The position numbers were made by a program, and so were the translations under genes. A DNA stretch of 64,000 bases from Caulobacteraceae bacterium (GTDB lineage Bacteria; Pseudomonadota; Alphaproteobacteria; Caulobacterales; Aquidulcibacteraceae). This document shows positions 9,093 to 18,797 of this stretch, piece after piece (the first letter of the stretch is position 1; each line of letters opens with the position of its first letter). Location: positions 106,395 through 170,394 of the forward strand of contig JADJCG010000015.1 in assembly GCA_016703335.1 (NCBI GenBank), in the 5' to 3' direction. The notes beneath the pieces were generated by a model that was not told where the DNA came from, did not search any database, and saw nothing but the letters and a program-made list of their open reading frames with translations.

Positions 9093-9989
9093 ATGTTTGA
9101 TCCAAAAATGCGTCGTCTCGCGACAGCGCTTAGTTTTTTCTTGATCGCGCCGCTTCCGGCCGCCCTTGCGCAGACTGCGCCCGACATTGTCGTGACCGGG
9201 GTTCGCCCGGACCAGGCGCAGTCGTTCGTGCAGCAAGTTGCGCTGGCATCGCCGATGGCCGATCAATTGCCGCGCTGGGACAATGAGATTTGCACCAGCA
9301 TCGCGGGCATGCCCGCGCGCCAAGGCCAGTTCCTAGCTGACCGCATTGCGCAACGCGCCGCGCCGCTTGGGCTGCGGCCCGGCGGCCCCGGCTGTCAGGC
9401 CAACGTCGCCGTATTCGTCACCGCCAATTCCGATACGTTTGCGCGCGAACTCTTCGAGCGCGATCGCAGTCGTTTCGCCTATCGGCAAGCTGACAACGTG
9501 TCGACAATGGGCCAAGGCGCGTTGGATGAGTTTCTAGACATGCCGCGCGCTGTGCGTTGGTGGCATATTTCTGAGACGTTTGGCCAGAACGGCATCTCTC
9601 TCGCCGGCGATGCATCGCAAGGCGGCATGAGCAATGCGCCAGTCGCGCGGGTGAATGGTACGCGCCTCACCAGCAATACGCGCGAAGATCTGACGCAGGT
9701 TATCATCATTATCGATGCAAACCGCGTTCAAGGCGTGCAACTTGCCGCGCTCGCGGACTACGTATCGCTGGTCGCTCTGGCGCAGATCAATCCGCAAGCG
9801 TCAACGGCGGACTATCCGACGATCATGAACTTGTTCAATGGGACGCAGGTCAATTCCAGCGCGCCGTCGGCGATGACGCAGTGGGATCAGGCGTTCCTCG
9901 ACGCCCTCTACAAGAGCACCCGCAACGCCGTGACCCCGACCCAGCAGCGGAGCGAAATCGCCCGCCGCATGCTCGGCACGAATTCCTGA
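9093..9989 (+). CDS. Secreted hypothetical protein
   Basis: ATG 9093 is preceded by AGAGGGAGGAG, which fixes the start. The product is about 298 residues, with a signal peptide (MRRLATALSFFLIAPLPAALA) predicted to be cut before QTAPDIVVTG. The mature part has no recognised catalytic motif. It contains a conserved-looking core (WDNEICTSIAGM, PGCQANVAVFVT) with two Cys that could form a disulfide. Similar periplasmic proteins of unknown function occur in Caulobacterales and sphingomonads, recalled as a general impression only. A terminator follows and is shared with the convergent peptidase. Confidence 0.7.
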   Translation: MFDPKMRRLATALSFFLIAPLPAALAQTAPDIVVTGVRPDQAQSFVQQVALASPMADQLPRWDNEICTSIAGMPARQGQFLADRIAQRAAPLGLRPGGPGCQANVAVFVTANSDTFARELFERDRSRFAYRQADNVSTMGQGALDEFLDMPRAVRWWHISETFGQNGISLAGDASQGGMSNAPVARVNGTRLTSNTREDLTQVIIIIDANRVQGVQLAALADYVSLVALAQINPQASTADYPTIMNLFNGTQVNSSAPSAMTQWDQAFLDALYKSTRNAVTPTQQRSEIARRMLGTNS

Positions 9990-10012
9990 ACGATCCTGAA
10001 CTGCTAACTTAG

Positions 10013-10043
10013 CGCCGCGGCCTTGCAGCCGCGGCGTTTTTAT
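10013..10043. terminator. Shared bidirectional terminator between convergent genes
   Basis: CGCCGCGG and CCGCGGCG form an 8-bp stem around an 8-base loop, followed by a T run on the plus strand. The stop codon of the minus-strand M20 peptidase (10040-10042) lies in that T run, so the element serves the convergent pair. Confidence 0.75.
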
Positions 10044-11430
10044 TGCCGAGCGTATTCGCGCACGATGCTTTCGAGGAAGTCGCGGCCTTCGTAGAGCGAT
10101 TGCACGCGGATCTTCTCGTTGAGGCCGTGCGCGTTGCCTTCGCCGGGCAGGGCGAACATGCCGCTCATGCCGTAGGTCGGGATGCCGGCATTGTTGAGGA
10201 AGCGGCCGTCCGTAGCGCCCGGCGTCATCGTCGGAATGATCGGCACGCCCGGCCACATGCGCGCTGCCGTGCGCTCAACCGGTCCCATGATTTGGGCCGT
10301 GAGGCGCGGCGGGCGCGAGCCGTCGCGGCGGCGGACGATGCCGACTTCGACTTGCGGATCGCCAATCGCCGTTTGAAGCGCGGTTTGAATTTCTTCCGGC
10401 GTGTGCCCTTGCAGGACTCGGCAAGACAACGTGGCGACCGCGCGTTGCGGCAGAGCGTTTGCCGCATGCCCTGCTTCGAGCTGCGTTGCCACGCAGGTCG
10501 TGCGCATGATGGCGTTGTAGGATGGGTCCTGCGCGAGCGCGGTTGCTGCTTCTGCATCACGCGGATTACGTGCGAGTGCAGTCATGGATTCGCCGGTGGC
10601 GCCGCCAACGATTGGCGCCATGCGCTCGAAGAACGTGCGCGTGACCGGCGTCAGCTCGACCGGAAAATTGTAGGTGGACAAGCGCTCCAATGCCGACTCA
10701 GCCGATAGATCGCGTTGTCCGGCACAGGGCGGGAGGAGTGGCCGCCCGGATTGGTGACGGTGAGTGTCATCACCTGGTGAATCTTCTCGCCAGCCTGAAT
10801 GTTCAGCGCGATTGGCTGACCGCCGCTTGTGAGCATGCCACCGGCGCCTTCGTTGATGGCGAAGTCCGCCTGCACCCATTGGCGATGGTTGCGCACGAGA
10901 TAGTCGATGCCGTTGACTCGGTTCGATGTTTCCTCGCCGCAGGTAAGGGCGAGTTTTAGCGTGCGGCGCGGACGGAAATTCTCTTCACGCAGCCGGATCA
11001 TCAGATCCAAAAACACCGCTGCCATAGCTTTATCGTCAGCGGAGCCACGCGCGTAAAAATAACCGTTCTCTTCAACCAGCGTGAACGGATCGCGCTCCCA
11101 ATCCTCGCGCCGCGCATCGACGACATCAATATGCGCCATCAACAGCACCGCGCGGCTCGACGAGCCGCGAAGCACGGCAACGAGATTGCCGTCGTCCGGC
11201 GCGTTCTCAGGGATGATCACTTGCGCGTCGCGCTCGGAATATCCAGCGGCGCGCAAATGCACGAGCATCGCGTTCACTGCGCGCGTGCACGATCCCGTGC
11301 TCGGCGATGTATCGATCTCGACAAGCTCTTCGTAGATGGAGCGGAATCGCGCGCGATCTGGCGCAACTTCTTGCGCGACGGCCGTGCCGCCGAACGCTGT
11401 GATCGCAAGTGCAAGAAGAAATGCCCGCAT
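10040..11430 (-). pseudogene. Secreted M20-family metallopeptidase, frameshifted
   Basis: The N-terminal frame gives a signal peptide (MRAFLLALAITAFGGTAVAQ) and M20 metal-site motifs: LLMAHIDVVDA, ARGSADDKAM, LTCGEETS and INEGAGG. The dimerisation domain starts at TNPGGHSSRPVPDNAIYRLS. Near 10695 the frame changes, and the C-terminal half (ALERLSTYNFPVELTPVT through GATDGRFLNNAGIPTYG to EYARQ) continues in another frame. One indel restores a protein of about 460 residues, the usual length. The family hydrolyses peptides or N-acylated amino acids; here in the periplasm or outside. ATG 11430 is chosen because the signal peptide starts there; 11442 is an alternative. Confidence 0.8.
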
Positions 11431-11493
11431 CCAATCCCCCATTGATTGGAAGCACTGAACAGGCTCAAAGGTGGAAGTGCAACCCCGGCGCGA

Positions 11494-11940
11494 TCAGATC
11501 CATCGCCGCACGCGCTTGCAGTAAGCGTCGAAGGTGTCGCCGAACTGGCGGCGCATCTTGGCTTCCTCAAATGGAATGAACACCCAGTTCGCCACAGAGA
11601 ACATCAGCACCGGCGCCAGCAGCATCACCGGCCGCCCGAACCACAGCGCGCCGCCGACGCAGAACAGAGTCATCGCCAAATACATCGGATTGCGAGTGAG
11701 GCCGAAGATGCCGCCGGAAACGAGCGTATTGTTGGTCGGCGAATTCGGCATGAGCTGCGTGTTTGCCAGCCGGAACTGGAACATCGCGCCGAACAGAATG
11801 GCGAGCGCGACAACAATCACGATCAAGCCAAACGGCCGCGTTGGCCAGATCGGCAGAGTGTTCAGCCCTGAAAGGAGCGAAGCTCCATACGTCGCTGCCA
11901 GAAAGATCAAAGCCCAAAGCGGCGGCGGGACATTGCGCAC
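11494..11940 (-). CDS. Isoprenylcysteine-methyltransferase-like membrane protein
   Basis: A 148-residue integral membrane protein. After three or four TM segments comes the family motif GGIFGLTRNPMYLAM, then a C-terminal FEEAKMRRQFGDTFDAYCKRVRRW. This is the RNPMY...E...YG pattern of the ICMT/PEMT-like membrane methyltransferases. These use S-adenosylmethionine; bacterial substrates are mostly unknown. The start is GTG 11940, whose G is also the last base of the ferredoxin stop (TAGTG), so the two genes are translationally coupled. It is the last gene of the reductase-ferredoxin-methyltransferase operon. Confidence 0.75.
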   Translation of the reverse strand: MRNVPPPLWALIFLAATYGASLLSGLNTLPIWPTRPFGLIVIVVALAILFGAMFQFRLANTQLMPNSPTNNTLVSGGIFGLTRNPMYLAMTLFCVGGALWFGRPVMLLAPVLMFSVANWVFIPFEEAKMRRQFGDTFDAYCKRVRRWI

Positions 11941-12260
11941 TAGTGCTGGCTCTTCGGCAACCGCACGACAAGGCCATCAAGCTCTGCCGACACTTTGATC
12001 TGGCAGGAGAGGCGGGAGTTGTCTTCGACGTCGTTGGCGAAATCCAGCATGGATTGCTCCATCGAGTTTTGCTCGCCCGTCTTCGAAAGCCACTCGGGAT
12101 CGACGTAGACGTGGCACGTCGCGCACGCGCAAGCGCCGCCGCAATCAGCATCAATGCCAGGCACGGCGTGCTTCACGGCCGCCTCCATCACCGTCTGGCC
12201 GACGGGAGCATCGACAACATGTTCTTTGCCGTTGCTCTCAATGTACGTAATTTTCGGCAT
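11940..12260 (-). CDS. Adrenodoxin-type [2Fe-2S] ferredoxin
   Basis: A 106-residue ferredoxin. The cluster ligands are Cys40, Cys46, Cys49 and Cys86, spaced C-x5-C-x2-C-x36-C, the vertebrate-adrenodoxin/putidaredoxin pattern. The C-terminal region is also typical (NSRLSCQIKVSAELDGLVVR). It would pass single electrons from the reductase encoded immediately upstream (12269-13510) to a monooxygenase such as a P450. No P450 gene is in the window. Eight bases separate it from the reductase stop, and its own stop overlaps the next start by one base. Confidence 0.92.
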   Translation of the reverse strand: MPKITYIESNGKEHVVDAPVGQTVMEAAVKHAVPGIDADCGGACACATCHVYVDPEWLSKTGEQNSMEQSMLDFANDVEDNSRLSCQIKVSAELDGLVVRLPKSQH

Positions 12261-12268
12261 CTCAATCC

Positions 12269-13510
12269 TCAGCGCGCGCTCGCGACCAATTCTTTCATAG
12301 GCCGCGACATGTCTTCAAGTAGGTTCGGCAGGAGCGTGCGCCCCGTCTGGATCAGCATTTTCGCGCCTAAATACTCCGCCGGCCGGTTCACCGCATCCAC
12401 AGCGATCAGCTTATCGCCCTTGTAGTAGAACGCCGCGAACGCTCGGTCAGCCATGACGCCACGGAACACCACGCGATCATAGCCGTGGAAGAGGCCGGCG
12501 ATTTGCAGTTTGAGGTCGTATTGATCCGACCAGAACCAGGGTGCTTCCTCGGTGTGCTCCTTGCCCCCGGTCAACGTCGCCGCGACGATCTTCGCGCCTT
12601 CGACCGCGTTGTGCACGCTTTCGAGCCGCACAATCCTGCCTTCGTAGTGAACCATCGGCCGCGCCGCGCAATCGCCGATGGCGAAGATGTTCGGATCCGA
12701 GGTGCGGCACTGGCGATCCGTGACGATGCCGTTGTTCACGGTGAGGCCGCACTGTTCCGCGATGGCGATGTCCGGCGTCACGCCGATGCCGGCGATCACG
12801 AGATCCGCCGGCAATTCCGAGCCGTCAGTAAGGGCCACGCCCGCCACGCGATCCGAGCCTTTGATCAAAGCTGGCTGGCCGCCGAGCACAAAGCGCACGC
12901 CTTGGCGTGTGTGCTCGTCTAAGAAGAAACCGGCGACTTCCGGGCTGGTCACGCGTGCGAGAGGGCGCACGGCGGTTTCAATGACAGTGACGTTGAGGCC
13001 GAGTTGGCGCGCAACAGCGGCGACTTCTAAACCAATGTATCCAGCGCCAATCACGATCAGCTTCGCGCTAGAGACAAACTTCTCGCGCACGCGATCCACA
13101 TCGGCCGCTGTGCGGAAAAGATACACGCCCTCAAGATCCGCGCCGACCAGCGGCAGCTTCCGCGGCTTCGCGCCCGTCGCCAGCACCAGCGCGTCGTACG
13201 GCAACTCGCGCCCACCCTCGACGCGCACCTTGCGATTGGCGCGATCGATCCAAACCGCGCGCGTTTTGGTCAGCAGCGCGATGCGCTCTTCGGCGTACAT
13301 CGAGGCCGGGCGCAGCATCAGCCGGTCGATATCCAGATCGCCCTTGAGATACGCCTTCGATAGCGGCGGGCGCTGATAGGGCGCTGCCGGCTCCTCGCCG
13401 ATCAGCGTGATCTCGCCCTCAAATCCGCCCTGACGCAGACGTTGCGCCGTCTCGCCGCCGGCCTGGCCGGCGCCGATGATGATGACGCGTCTGATTTCAC
13501 CCGTACTCAC
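12269..13510 (-). CDS. NAD(P)H-dependent ferredoxin reductase (FAD)
   Basis: A 413-residue flavoprotein of the putidaredoxin/rhodocoxin-reductase type. The FAD-binding Rossmann motif GAGQAGGETAQRLR is at the N-terminus and PYQRPPLSKAYL follows, both typical of this group. A second Rossmann motif for NAD(P)H (VIGAGYIGLEVAAVARQLG) is at about residues 155-175, and FAIGDCA at about 270. It reduces the ferredoxin encoded just downstream. Its start region lies back to back with tsaE on the other strand, so both promoters must overlap the neighbouring coding sequence or a very short gap. Confidence 0.9.
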   Translation of the reverse strand: MSTGEIRRVIIIGAGQAGGETAQRLRQGGFEGEITLIGEEPAAPYQRPPLSKAYLKGDLDIDRLMLRPASMYAEERIALLTKTRAVWIDRANRKVRVEGGRELPYDALVLATGAKPRKLPLVGADLEGVYLFRTAADVDRVREKFVSSAKLIVIGAGYIGLEVAAVARQLGLNVTVIETAVRPLARVTSPEVAGFFLDEHTRQGVRFVLGGQPALIKGSDRVAGVALTDGSELPADLVIAGIGVTPDIAIAEQCGLTVNNGIVTDRQCRTSDPNIFAIGDCAARPMVHYEGRIVRLESVHNAVEGAKIVAATLTGGKEHTEEAPWFWSDQYDLKLQIAGLFHGYDRVVFRGVMADRAFAAFYYKGDKLIAVDAVNRPAEYLGAKMLIQTGRTLLPNLLEDMSRPMKELVASAR

Positions 13511-13519
13511 AGCGGCTTA

Positions 13520-14062
13520 GTGTTTGAAGCCTCTGCGGCGCACACGCAAGCCGCCCTTGATGCCGCGCTGCCCGAAGGGCAATTTCGCGTCTTGAGCACG
13601 CAGACCGCCTCTGATTCGCGCGCCGTCGCGCTGCCGGACGCCATGGCGACGCTCGCCTTCGGCCGCCGCCTGGGCGAACGGATCGGGCCGGGCGACGTCG
13701 TTTGCCTCATAGGCAATCTCGGGGCCGGCAAAACCACGCTGGCGCGGGGCGCCATCGAGGCCTGGATCGGCTACGCCGACGAAGTCCCCAGCCCCACTTA
13801 CACCCTGGTTCAAACCTATGATGGCGAACGTGGCGAACTCTGGCATGTCGACCTCTACCGGCTGAAGCAGCCGGACGACGCTTGGGAGCTCGGCCTGGAG
13901 GACGCGTTCGCGAGCGCCGCCTGTTTGATTGAGTGGCCGGAACGATTGGGCGGGCAGCTGCCGGCCGATCGTCTCGATGTGGAATTGAAGCCGGAAGGCG
14001 AGGGCCGCACAGCCGCTCTCACCGCTCACGGCGCATGGAGAGAAAAGCTTGGATCGATCTGA
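13520..14062 (+). CDS. tsaE: tRNA threonylcarbamoyladenosine biosynthesis ATPase TsaE
   Basis: TsaE powers the TsaB-TsaD complex that makes t6A37 in ANN-decoding tRNAs. Walker A is visible as GNLGAGKTTLARG. VPSPTYTLVQTY, HVDLYRL and LIEWPERLG are family signatures. GTG 13520 gives 180 residues; TTG 13592 would give about 156, nearer the usual length. Base composition at third codon positions stays coding-like from 13520, so the longer form is preferred with reservation. It is followed within a few bases by amgK on the same strand, a gene order typical of Caulobacterales. Confidence 0.88.
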   Translation: MFEASAAHTQAALDAALPEGQFRVLSTQTASDSRAVALPDAMATLAFGRRLGERIGPGDVVCLIGNLGAGKTTLARGAIEAWIGYADEVPSPTYTLVQTYDGERGELWHVDLYRLKQPDDAWELGLEDAFASAACLIEWPERLGGQLPADRLDVELKPEGEGRTAALTAHGAWREKLGSI

Positions 14063-15136
14063 AGCGCTCGCGCGCCTGTTGGCGGAGACCGGCTTTACCA
14101 GCGCAACGCGCACGCCTCTGGCGGCGGATGCCTCCACACGCCGCTACGAGCGCCTGCAACTCGGCGATCGCAAAGCCATGCTCATGGACGCACCGCCGAG
14201 CGCCGAGAGCAAGCCATGCCCGCCGAGTGCAACGCCGGCTGAGCGCCGCACTATGGGTTGGAATGCAACTGCGCGTTTGGCCGCGTCGCGCGTCGAAGCG
14301 TTCGTTGCCGTTGCAAACTATCTCGAAAGCATCGGCCTAGCGCCGCCGAAGATTTACGGCGCTGATTGTGAAGCCGGCTACGCGGTGATTGAAGATCTTG
14401 GCGATGATCTCTTCGCCAACATCATCCCGCAAGGCACGGACGAGATCGCGCTCTATGAAGAAGCCGCGCGCGTGCTCGCGCATGTGCACACCTCGCCGTC
14501 TGCGCCGATGCGCCTACAAGGCGCCGGCAATGCCGCTTGGCCGCTTTTGGATTACGACGCGCTCGCGCTTGAAGTGAACGCGGACCTCTTTGTCGAATGG
14601 CTACCACGCGCCGCTGACGTCCACATCGATGACGCCGCGCGCGCGCGCTGGGAAAAATCCGCGACAGCCTGATCGTCAAAGCGCTCGGCTTCCCTCGCAC
14701 CTTCACTATCCGTGACTATCACGCCGAGAACCTGCTTTGGCTGCCAAACCGCGACGGCCTGCAGCGCGTCGGGTTGCTGGATTTCCAGGACGCCATCCGC
14801 GGTTGGCGCGGCTGGGATTTCTCCATGCTGCTGCACGACGCCCGTCGCGACGTCAGCCCAGCCGCTCACGAAGCTGCGGTCCGAGCTTATCTCGAAGCCA
14901 GCGGCAACAGCGAAACCGAGTTTCAGCGCGAACTTGCCGTGCTTGGCGCTATCAATACGATGCGTATCCTCGGTATTTTCTCGCGGCTTACATCGCGCGA
15001 TAACAAGCCGCGCTATCTCGCTTTCATGCCGCGCATGTGGGGCCACCTTGGCCGCACGCTGGAGCATCCGTCGCTCGCTGATGCGCGCGCCTTCGTGAAT
15101 GACGTTGCGCGTCCTTATCTGGAGAAGGCGGCTTGA
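14049..15136 (+). pseudogene. amgK: N-acetylmuramate/N-acetylglucosamine kinase AmgK (one-base frameshift)
   Basis: An aminoglycoside-phosphotransferase-fold sugar kinase. The N-terminal half shows DASTRRYERLQ, VIEDLGDDLF and LAHVHT. The catalytic half, in another frame, shows RDYHAENLLWLP and VGLLDFQDAIRGWRGWDF. The break is at A14653-14657: a run of five As where six would restore ARWEKIRDSLIVKAL. Repaired length is about 363 residues. With MurU (next gene, 4-base overlap TTGA) it recycles cell-wall MurNAc to UDP-MurNAc, bypassing early fosfomycin-sensitive steps. The pairing with murU supports AmgK over a generic phosphotransferase. The defect is very probably a homopolymer error. Confidence 0.82.
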
Positions 15137-15846
15137 TCCCGCACACAGCCATGGTGCTCGCGGCGGGTCTCGGCACCCGTATGCGCCCGCTCACCAACGA
15201 TCGCTGTAAAGCGCTCGTCACCGTCGGCGGCAAAACGCTCATCGATCACAACCTGGATCGCCTCGTCGCTGCCGGCGTGAAGCGCGCGGTCGTGAACGTC
15301 CACGCCTTCGCCGATCTGCTCGAAGCGCATCTGCAGCGCCGCAACGATATTGAAATCGTTATTTCAGATGAACGCGCGCAGCTCATGGAAACCGGCGGCG
15401 GCATTCGCCAGGCTCGTCCGCTGCTCGGCGATGCGCCGATCATCGTCTGCAACATCGATAGCGTCTGGGAAGAGTGGAACGGGTCGGCCATCGCGCGCCT
15501 CGCGTACAGCTACAATCCCGCGAAGTGCGACACGAAGCTTATGCTCGCTTCCATGGACCAGTGCCTCGGCTTCGATGGCTCGGGCGATTTCTTCATGGAC
15601 GAAGGTGGCAAGCTCACGTTCCGTGACGACGCGCCAAGCACGCCGTGGGCCTACATGGGCGTCTACATCACCGATCCGAAAATTGTTGACGGCGAACCGC
15701 TCGAACCGTTCTCGATGACGCGCGTCTGGCGCAAGCTCGCGCCTGAAGGCCGTCTGCACGGCGCGCCGCTCGGCGGCTTCTGGATGCACGTCGGCGATCC
15801 GCAAGCGCGCGAACAAGCTGAGGCACGATTGGCGAGGGCGGCGTGA
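15133..15846 (+). CDS. murU: N-acetylmuramate-1-phosphate uridylyltransferase MurU
   Basis: A 237-residue nucleotidyltransferase. The NTP-binding signature AMVLAAGLGTRMRPLTND is at the N-terminus, and METGGGIRQA and CNIDSVW follow. It would convert MurNAc-1-phosphate plus UTP to UDP-MurNAc in peptidoglycan recycling. TTG 15133 overlaps the amgK stop as TTGA, and the next gene addB begins inside the murU end (GTGA, 15843). A general sugar-nucleotide transferase is the alternative; its place next to amgK favours MurU. Confidence 0.82.
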   Translation: MIPHTAMVLAAGLGTRMRPLTNDRCKALVTVGGKTLIDHNLDRLVAAGVKRAVVNVHAFADLLEAHLQRRNDIEIVISDERAQLMETGGGIRQARPLLGDAPIIVCNIDSVWEEWNGSAIARLAYSYNPAKCDTKLMLASMDQCLGFDGSGDFFMDEGGKLTFRDDAPSTPWAYMGVYITDPKIVDGEPLEPFSMTRVWRKLAPEGRLHGAPLGGFWMHVGDPQAREQAEARLARAA

Positions 15847-18797
15847 GTTCGCTCTCGCTCGGGCTGCCCGAACCTCTGTTCGGCGGCCCGGCGCCAAGAC
15901 TACGCGCGATCCCGGCGTCCGAACCGTTCCTCGATCTTCTAGCTGAAGCGATGATTGCCGCGCTCAAGCGCGACGACGATCCGTTTGCGCTTGCCGATGC
16001 GCTCGTGCTGTTGCCCAACCGCCGCTCCGCGCGAGGCCTCATCGATGCCTTCGCCCATCGGCTCGGCGGCGCGGCGTTGCTGCCAACGATCCGTCCACTC
16101 GGCGATCCGCACTCGGATGACGATCCCGACATTTGGGGCGCCGACCCGATGAGCGCCGACATTCTGCCGCCGATCGACAAGATGCAACGGCGTATGCAAC
16201 TCGCATCGCTCATCCGTCGCCGCTCCGTCGCGGAGAACGGCGTCGACGATCCAGCCCGCGCCATCGCGCTCGCCGACGAACTCGGCAAATTGCTCGATAG
16301 CGCCGCGACGGTCGAAAAAGTCGACTGGAAGAAACTTCCGAAACTCGTCGAAGAAATCGATCTCGCCCGCCACTGGATGAGTTCCGCGGCGTTCCTCGAC
16401 ATCATCGCCACCTTCTGGCCAGCGCACTTGAAAGAGCAGGGGGTCAGCGATCCAGCCGAACATGGCGCAGCGCTCCGTCACGCACTCGCCGCGCGCTGGA
16501 AAACCGATCCGCCGAAGCGCCCAATCATCATCGCCGGCTCCACCGGCTCGCAATCGACAACGCGCGAACTGATGAAAGTCGTGTCGCGCTTGCCGAACGG
16601 CGTCGTTGTTCTGCCCAACATTGACGTCGATTTGGACAACGATAGCTGGCGTCTGATCGGTGATCAGCATCCGCAATACGCGCTGAAGCACACACTCGCC
16701 GCGCTCGGCGTCGAGCGCCACGAAGTGCCGATGCTGAAGTTCGAGGATGAGCAGGGCCGCGCGCGCCGTGTGCTGATGCGCGAAGCTCTGGCGCCTGCCG
16801 AGAAGACTGCAGACTGGATCGCGCGCCTCACCGCTATTGGCGGCGAAGCGTTCGTGAAGAACGGCGCAAGCGGCCTCCGCTTGCTTGAAGCGGCGACAGA
16901 GGACGAGGAAGCCACCGCCATCGCGCTCATGGTGCGCGAAAAGCTCGAAGAGCCGGGCGGCGCGGCGGCGATCGTTACGCCGGACGCCGGCCTCGCGCGC
17001 CGCATCGAGGCCAAGCTGGCGCGCTGGGGCATTGAGCCTAGCGTCTCGCACGGCTGCCCATTGCGTGAGACCGACGCCGGCCGCCTGATCGCGCTGCTCT
17101 GTGAACTCGCCCACGATCCCGCCGAACCTGTTGCGCTCGCTGCACTGCTGAAACATCCGCGCGTAGGCATCGCGAGCGACGCCGACGGCTACACCATCCT
17201 CGAACACGAAGGCCTCCGCGGCGCGCGCCGCCACGACACGCTCACCGATCTCGCCAATCTCGGTGAGCGCGATCCCGACAAGCAGGTGAAGAACTGGTCG
17301 CGCGCCCGCGCGATTGTCGAGGCAGTGGCGCAAGCACTCGCGCCGCTCACCAAGATCATGTCTCAGAAGGACGTGTCGCTCTCCGCCTTCGCCGACGCGC
17401 TCAGCCAATGCGCCGAAAGCCTCACGAAGTACGACGTCTGGCAAGGCCGCGATGGCGAGGGCGCCTCGCGTCTGCTGCGCGATGCCAATCAGTTCGGCGC
17501 CGAACTCGGTCTCATCAACGCGTACTCGGCGCCACGTGTGCTGCTGCGCTTGATGGACGATCACCAAATCGCGCCTGTGCAATCCTCCGGCGAAGCGCGC
17601 GTCGCCATCTGGGGTTTGCTCGAAGCACGTCTGCAGCGCCGCGACTTGATGATCCTCGCCGGTCTCAACGAAGGCGTGTGGCCGACACCGCCTGCACAAG
17701 ACCCATTTCTCTCCCGCGCTATGCGCGACAAGCTCGGCCTGCCATCACAGGACGCTCGCATCGGCCTCGCCGCGCACGATTTCGCGCAGCTCGCCAACGC
17801 GCCGAATGTTGTGCTCACCCGCTCACTCCGCCGCGAGGGCTCGCCAACTCTCGCCTCACGATGGCTATGGCGCCTCAAGACGTTGGTGCAAGGCGCGAAG
17901 ACGGAACTGGAGTCAGCGAACACCTACCTAGCCTACGCCAAGAAGCTCGACGAACCGGCAGAGATCACGCCGGTCAAGCCCGTGCAACCGCGCCCACCTG
18001 CCGACAAACGCCTCACGCAAATCAGCGTCACCCAAGTCGAAACGCTGATCCGTGATCCTTATGCCGTCTACGCGCGTCGCATCCTGAAACTCGATCATCT
18101 CGATCCAATCGGCGCCGAAGCCGGTCCCGCTGAACGCGGCACCGCCGTTCACCGCGCCATCGAACGCTTCGGCGACGGTAGCGATCCTGCCGAACTTTCG
18201 CGCTTGCTCGATGAAGAACTCGGCTGGCACGGCATCGCACCGGAACGCCGCGCCGCCGACCGCGAGCGCTTGCTTACATCCATCAGCGCGCTCATCGCTT
18301 GGTTCAACGAACGCAATTCTTCCGGCGCCACGATCTATCGTGAGAAGTACGGCAAGATGCCCGTCGACGGCGTGAACCTCACCGGCATCGCTGACCGCAT
18401 CGAGATCGGTCCAGATCACGTTGCCATTCTCGATTTTAAAACCGGCAAGCCGCCCACGGACGATCAGGTCAACAGCGGCCTCAGCCCACAACTCTTGCTC
18501 GAAACTGCGATGCTCATGTCCGGCTCTATCGGCGACGTGCCGAAGGCGACGCCCACTGAGCTCATCTACTGGCAATTCGGCGGATCAAAACCAGCGCCAC
18601 ACGTCGTCGACGCAGAAGGCGGCCCCGTGCTCGCTGCCGAAAAAGCGATGGCGTCGTTGCGCGGTTTGTTGAATCGCTACGCCAATGCCGAGCAAGCTTT
18701 CTACTCCAAGCCGCGCGTGCAATTCCTAAAGCCCTACGACGAGTACGACCTCCTCGCGCGCCGCAAGGAATGGGCTGACGAAGTGGGTGACGAATGA
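15843..18797 (+). CDS. addB: AddB subunit of the AddAB helicase-nuclease
   Basis: A 984-residue AddB. It works with AddA to process double-strand breaks for RecA loading. The N-terminal inactivated helicase-like region is followed by a C-terminal PD-(D/E)XK nuclease domain: GTAVHRAIERFG, then GIADRIEIGPDHVAILDFKTGKPP at about residues 850-880, which includes the catalytic DFKTG. The Cys residues of the Bacillus iron-sulfur version are not obvious. The start GTG overlaps the murU stop by 4 bases and the stop overlaps the addA start by 4 bases (ATGA), so the run is one operon. The frame is intact over nearly 3 kb, in contrast to addA. Confidence 0.93.
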   Translation: MSSLSLGLPEPLFGGPAPRLRAIPASEPFLDLLAEAMIAALKRDDDPFALADALVLLPNRRSARGLIDAFAHRLGGAALLPTIRPLGDPHSDDDPDIWGADPMSADILPPIDKMQRRMQLASLIRRRSVAENGVDDPARAIALADELGKLLDSAATVEKVDWKKLPKLVEEIDLARHWMSSAAFLDIIATFWPAHLKEQGVSDPAEHGAALRHALAARWKTDPPKRPIIIAGSTGSQSTTRELMKVVSRLPNGVVVLPNIDVDLDNDSWRLIGDQHPQYALKHTLAALGVERHEVPMLKFEDEQGRARRVLMREALAPAEKTADWIARLTAIGGEAFVKNGASGLRLLEAATEDEEATAIALMVREKLEEPGGAAAIVTPDAGLARRIEAKLARWGIEPSVSHGCPLRETDAGRLIALLCELAHDPAEPVALAALLKHPRVGIASDADGYTILEHEGLRGARRHDTLTDLANLGERDPDKQVKNWSRARAIVEAVAQALAPLTKIMSQKDVSLSAFADALSQCAESLTKYDVWQGRDGEGASRLLRDANQFGAELGLINAYSAPRVLLRLMDDHQIAPVQSSGEARVAIWGLLEARLQRRDLMILAGLNEGVWPTPPAQDPFLSRAMRDKLGLPSQDARIGLAAHDFAQLANAPNVVLTRSLRREGSPTLASRWLWRLKTLVQGAKTELESANTYLAYAKKLDEPAEITPVKPVQPRPPADKRLTQISVTQVETLIRDPYAVYARRILKLDHLDPIGAEAGPAERGTAVHRAIERFGDGSDPAELSRLLDEELGWHGIAPERRAADRERLLTSISALIAWFNERNSSGATIYREKYGKMPVDGVNLTGIADRIEIGPDHVAILDFKTGKPPTDDQVNSGLSPQLLLETAMLMSGSIGDVPKATPTELIYWQFGGSKPAPHVVDAEGGPVLAAEKAMASLRGLLNRYANAEQAFYSKPRVQFLKPYDEYDLLARRKEWADEVGDE

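Noticed and set aside
15939..17699. A 586-codon minus-strand frame opposite addB
   Set aside because: Antisense to conserved addB; no domain is recognisable and the composition follows the complementary codons.
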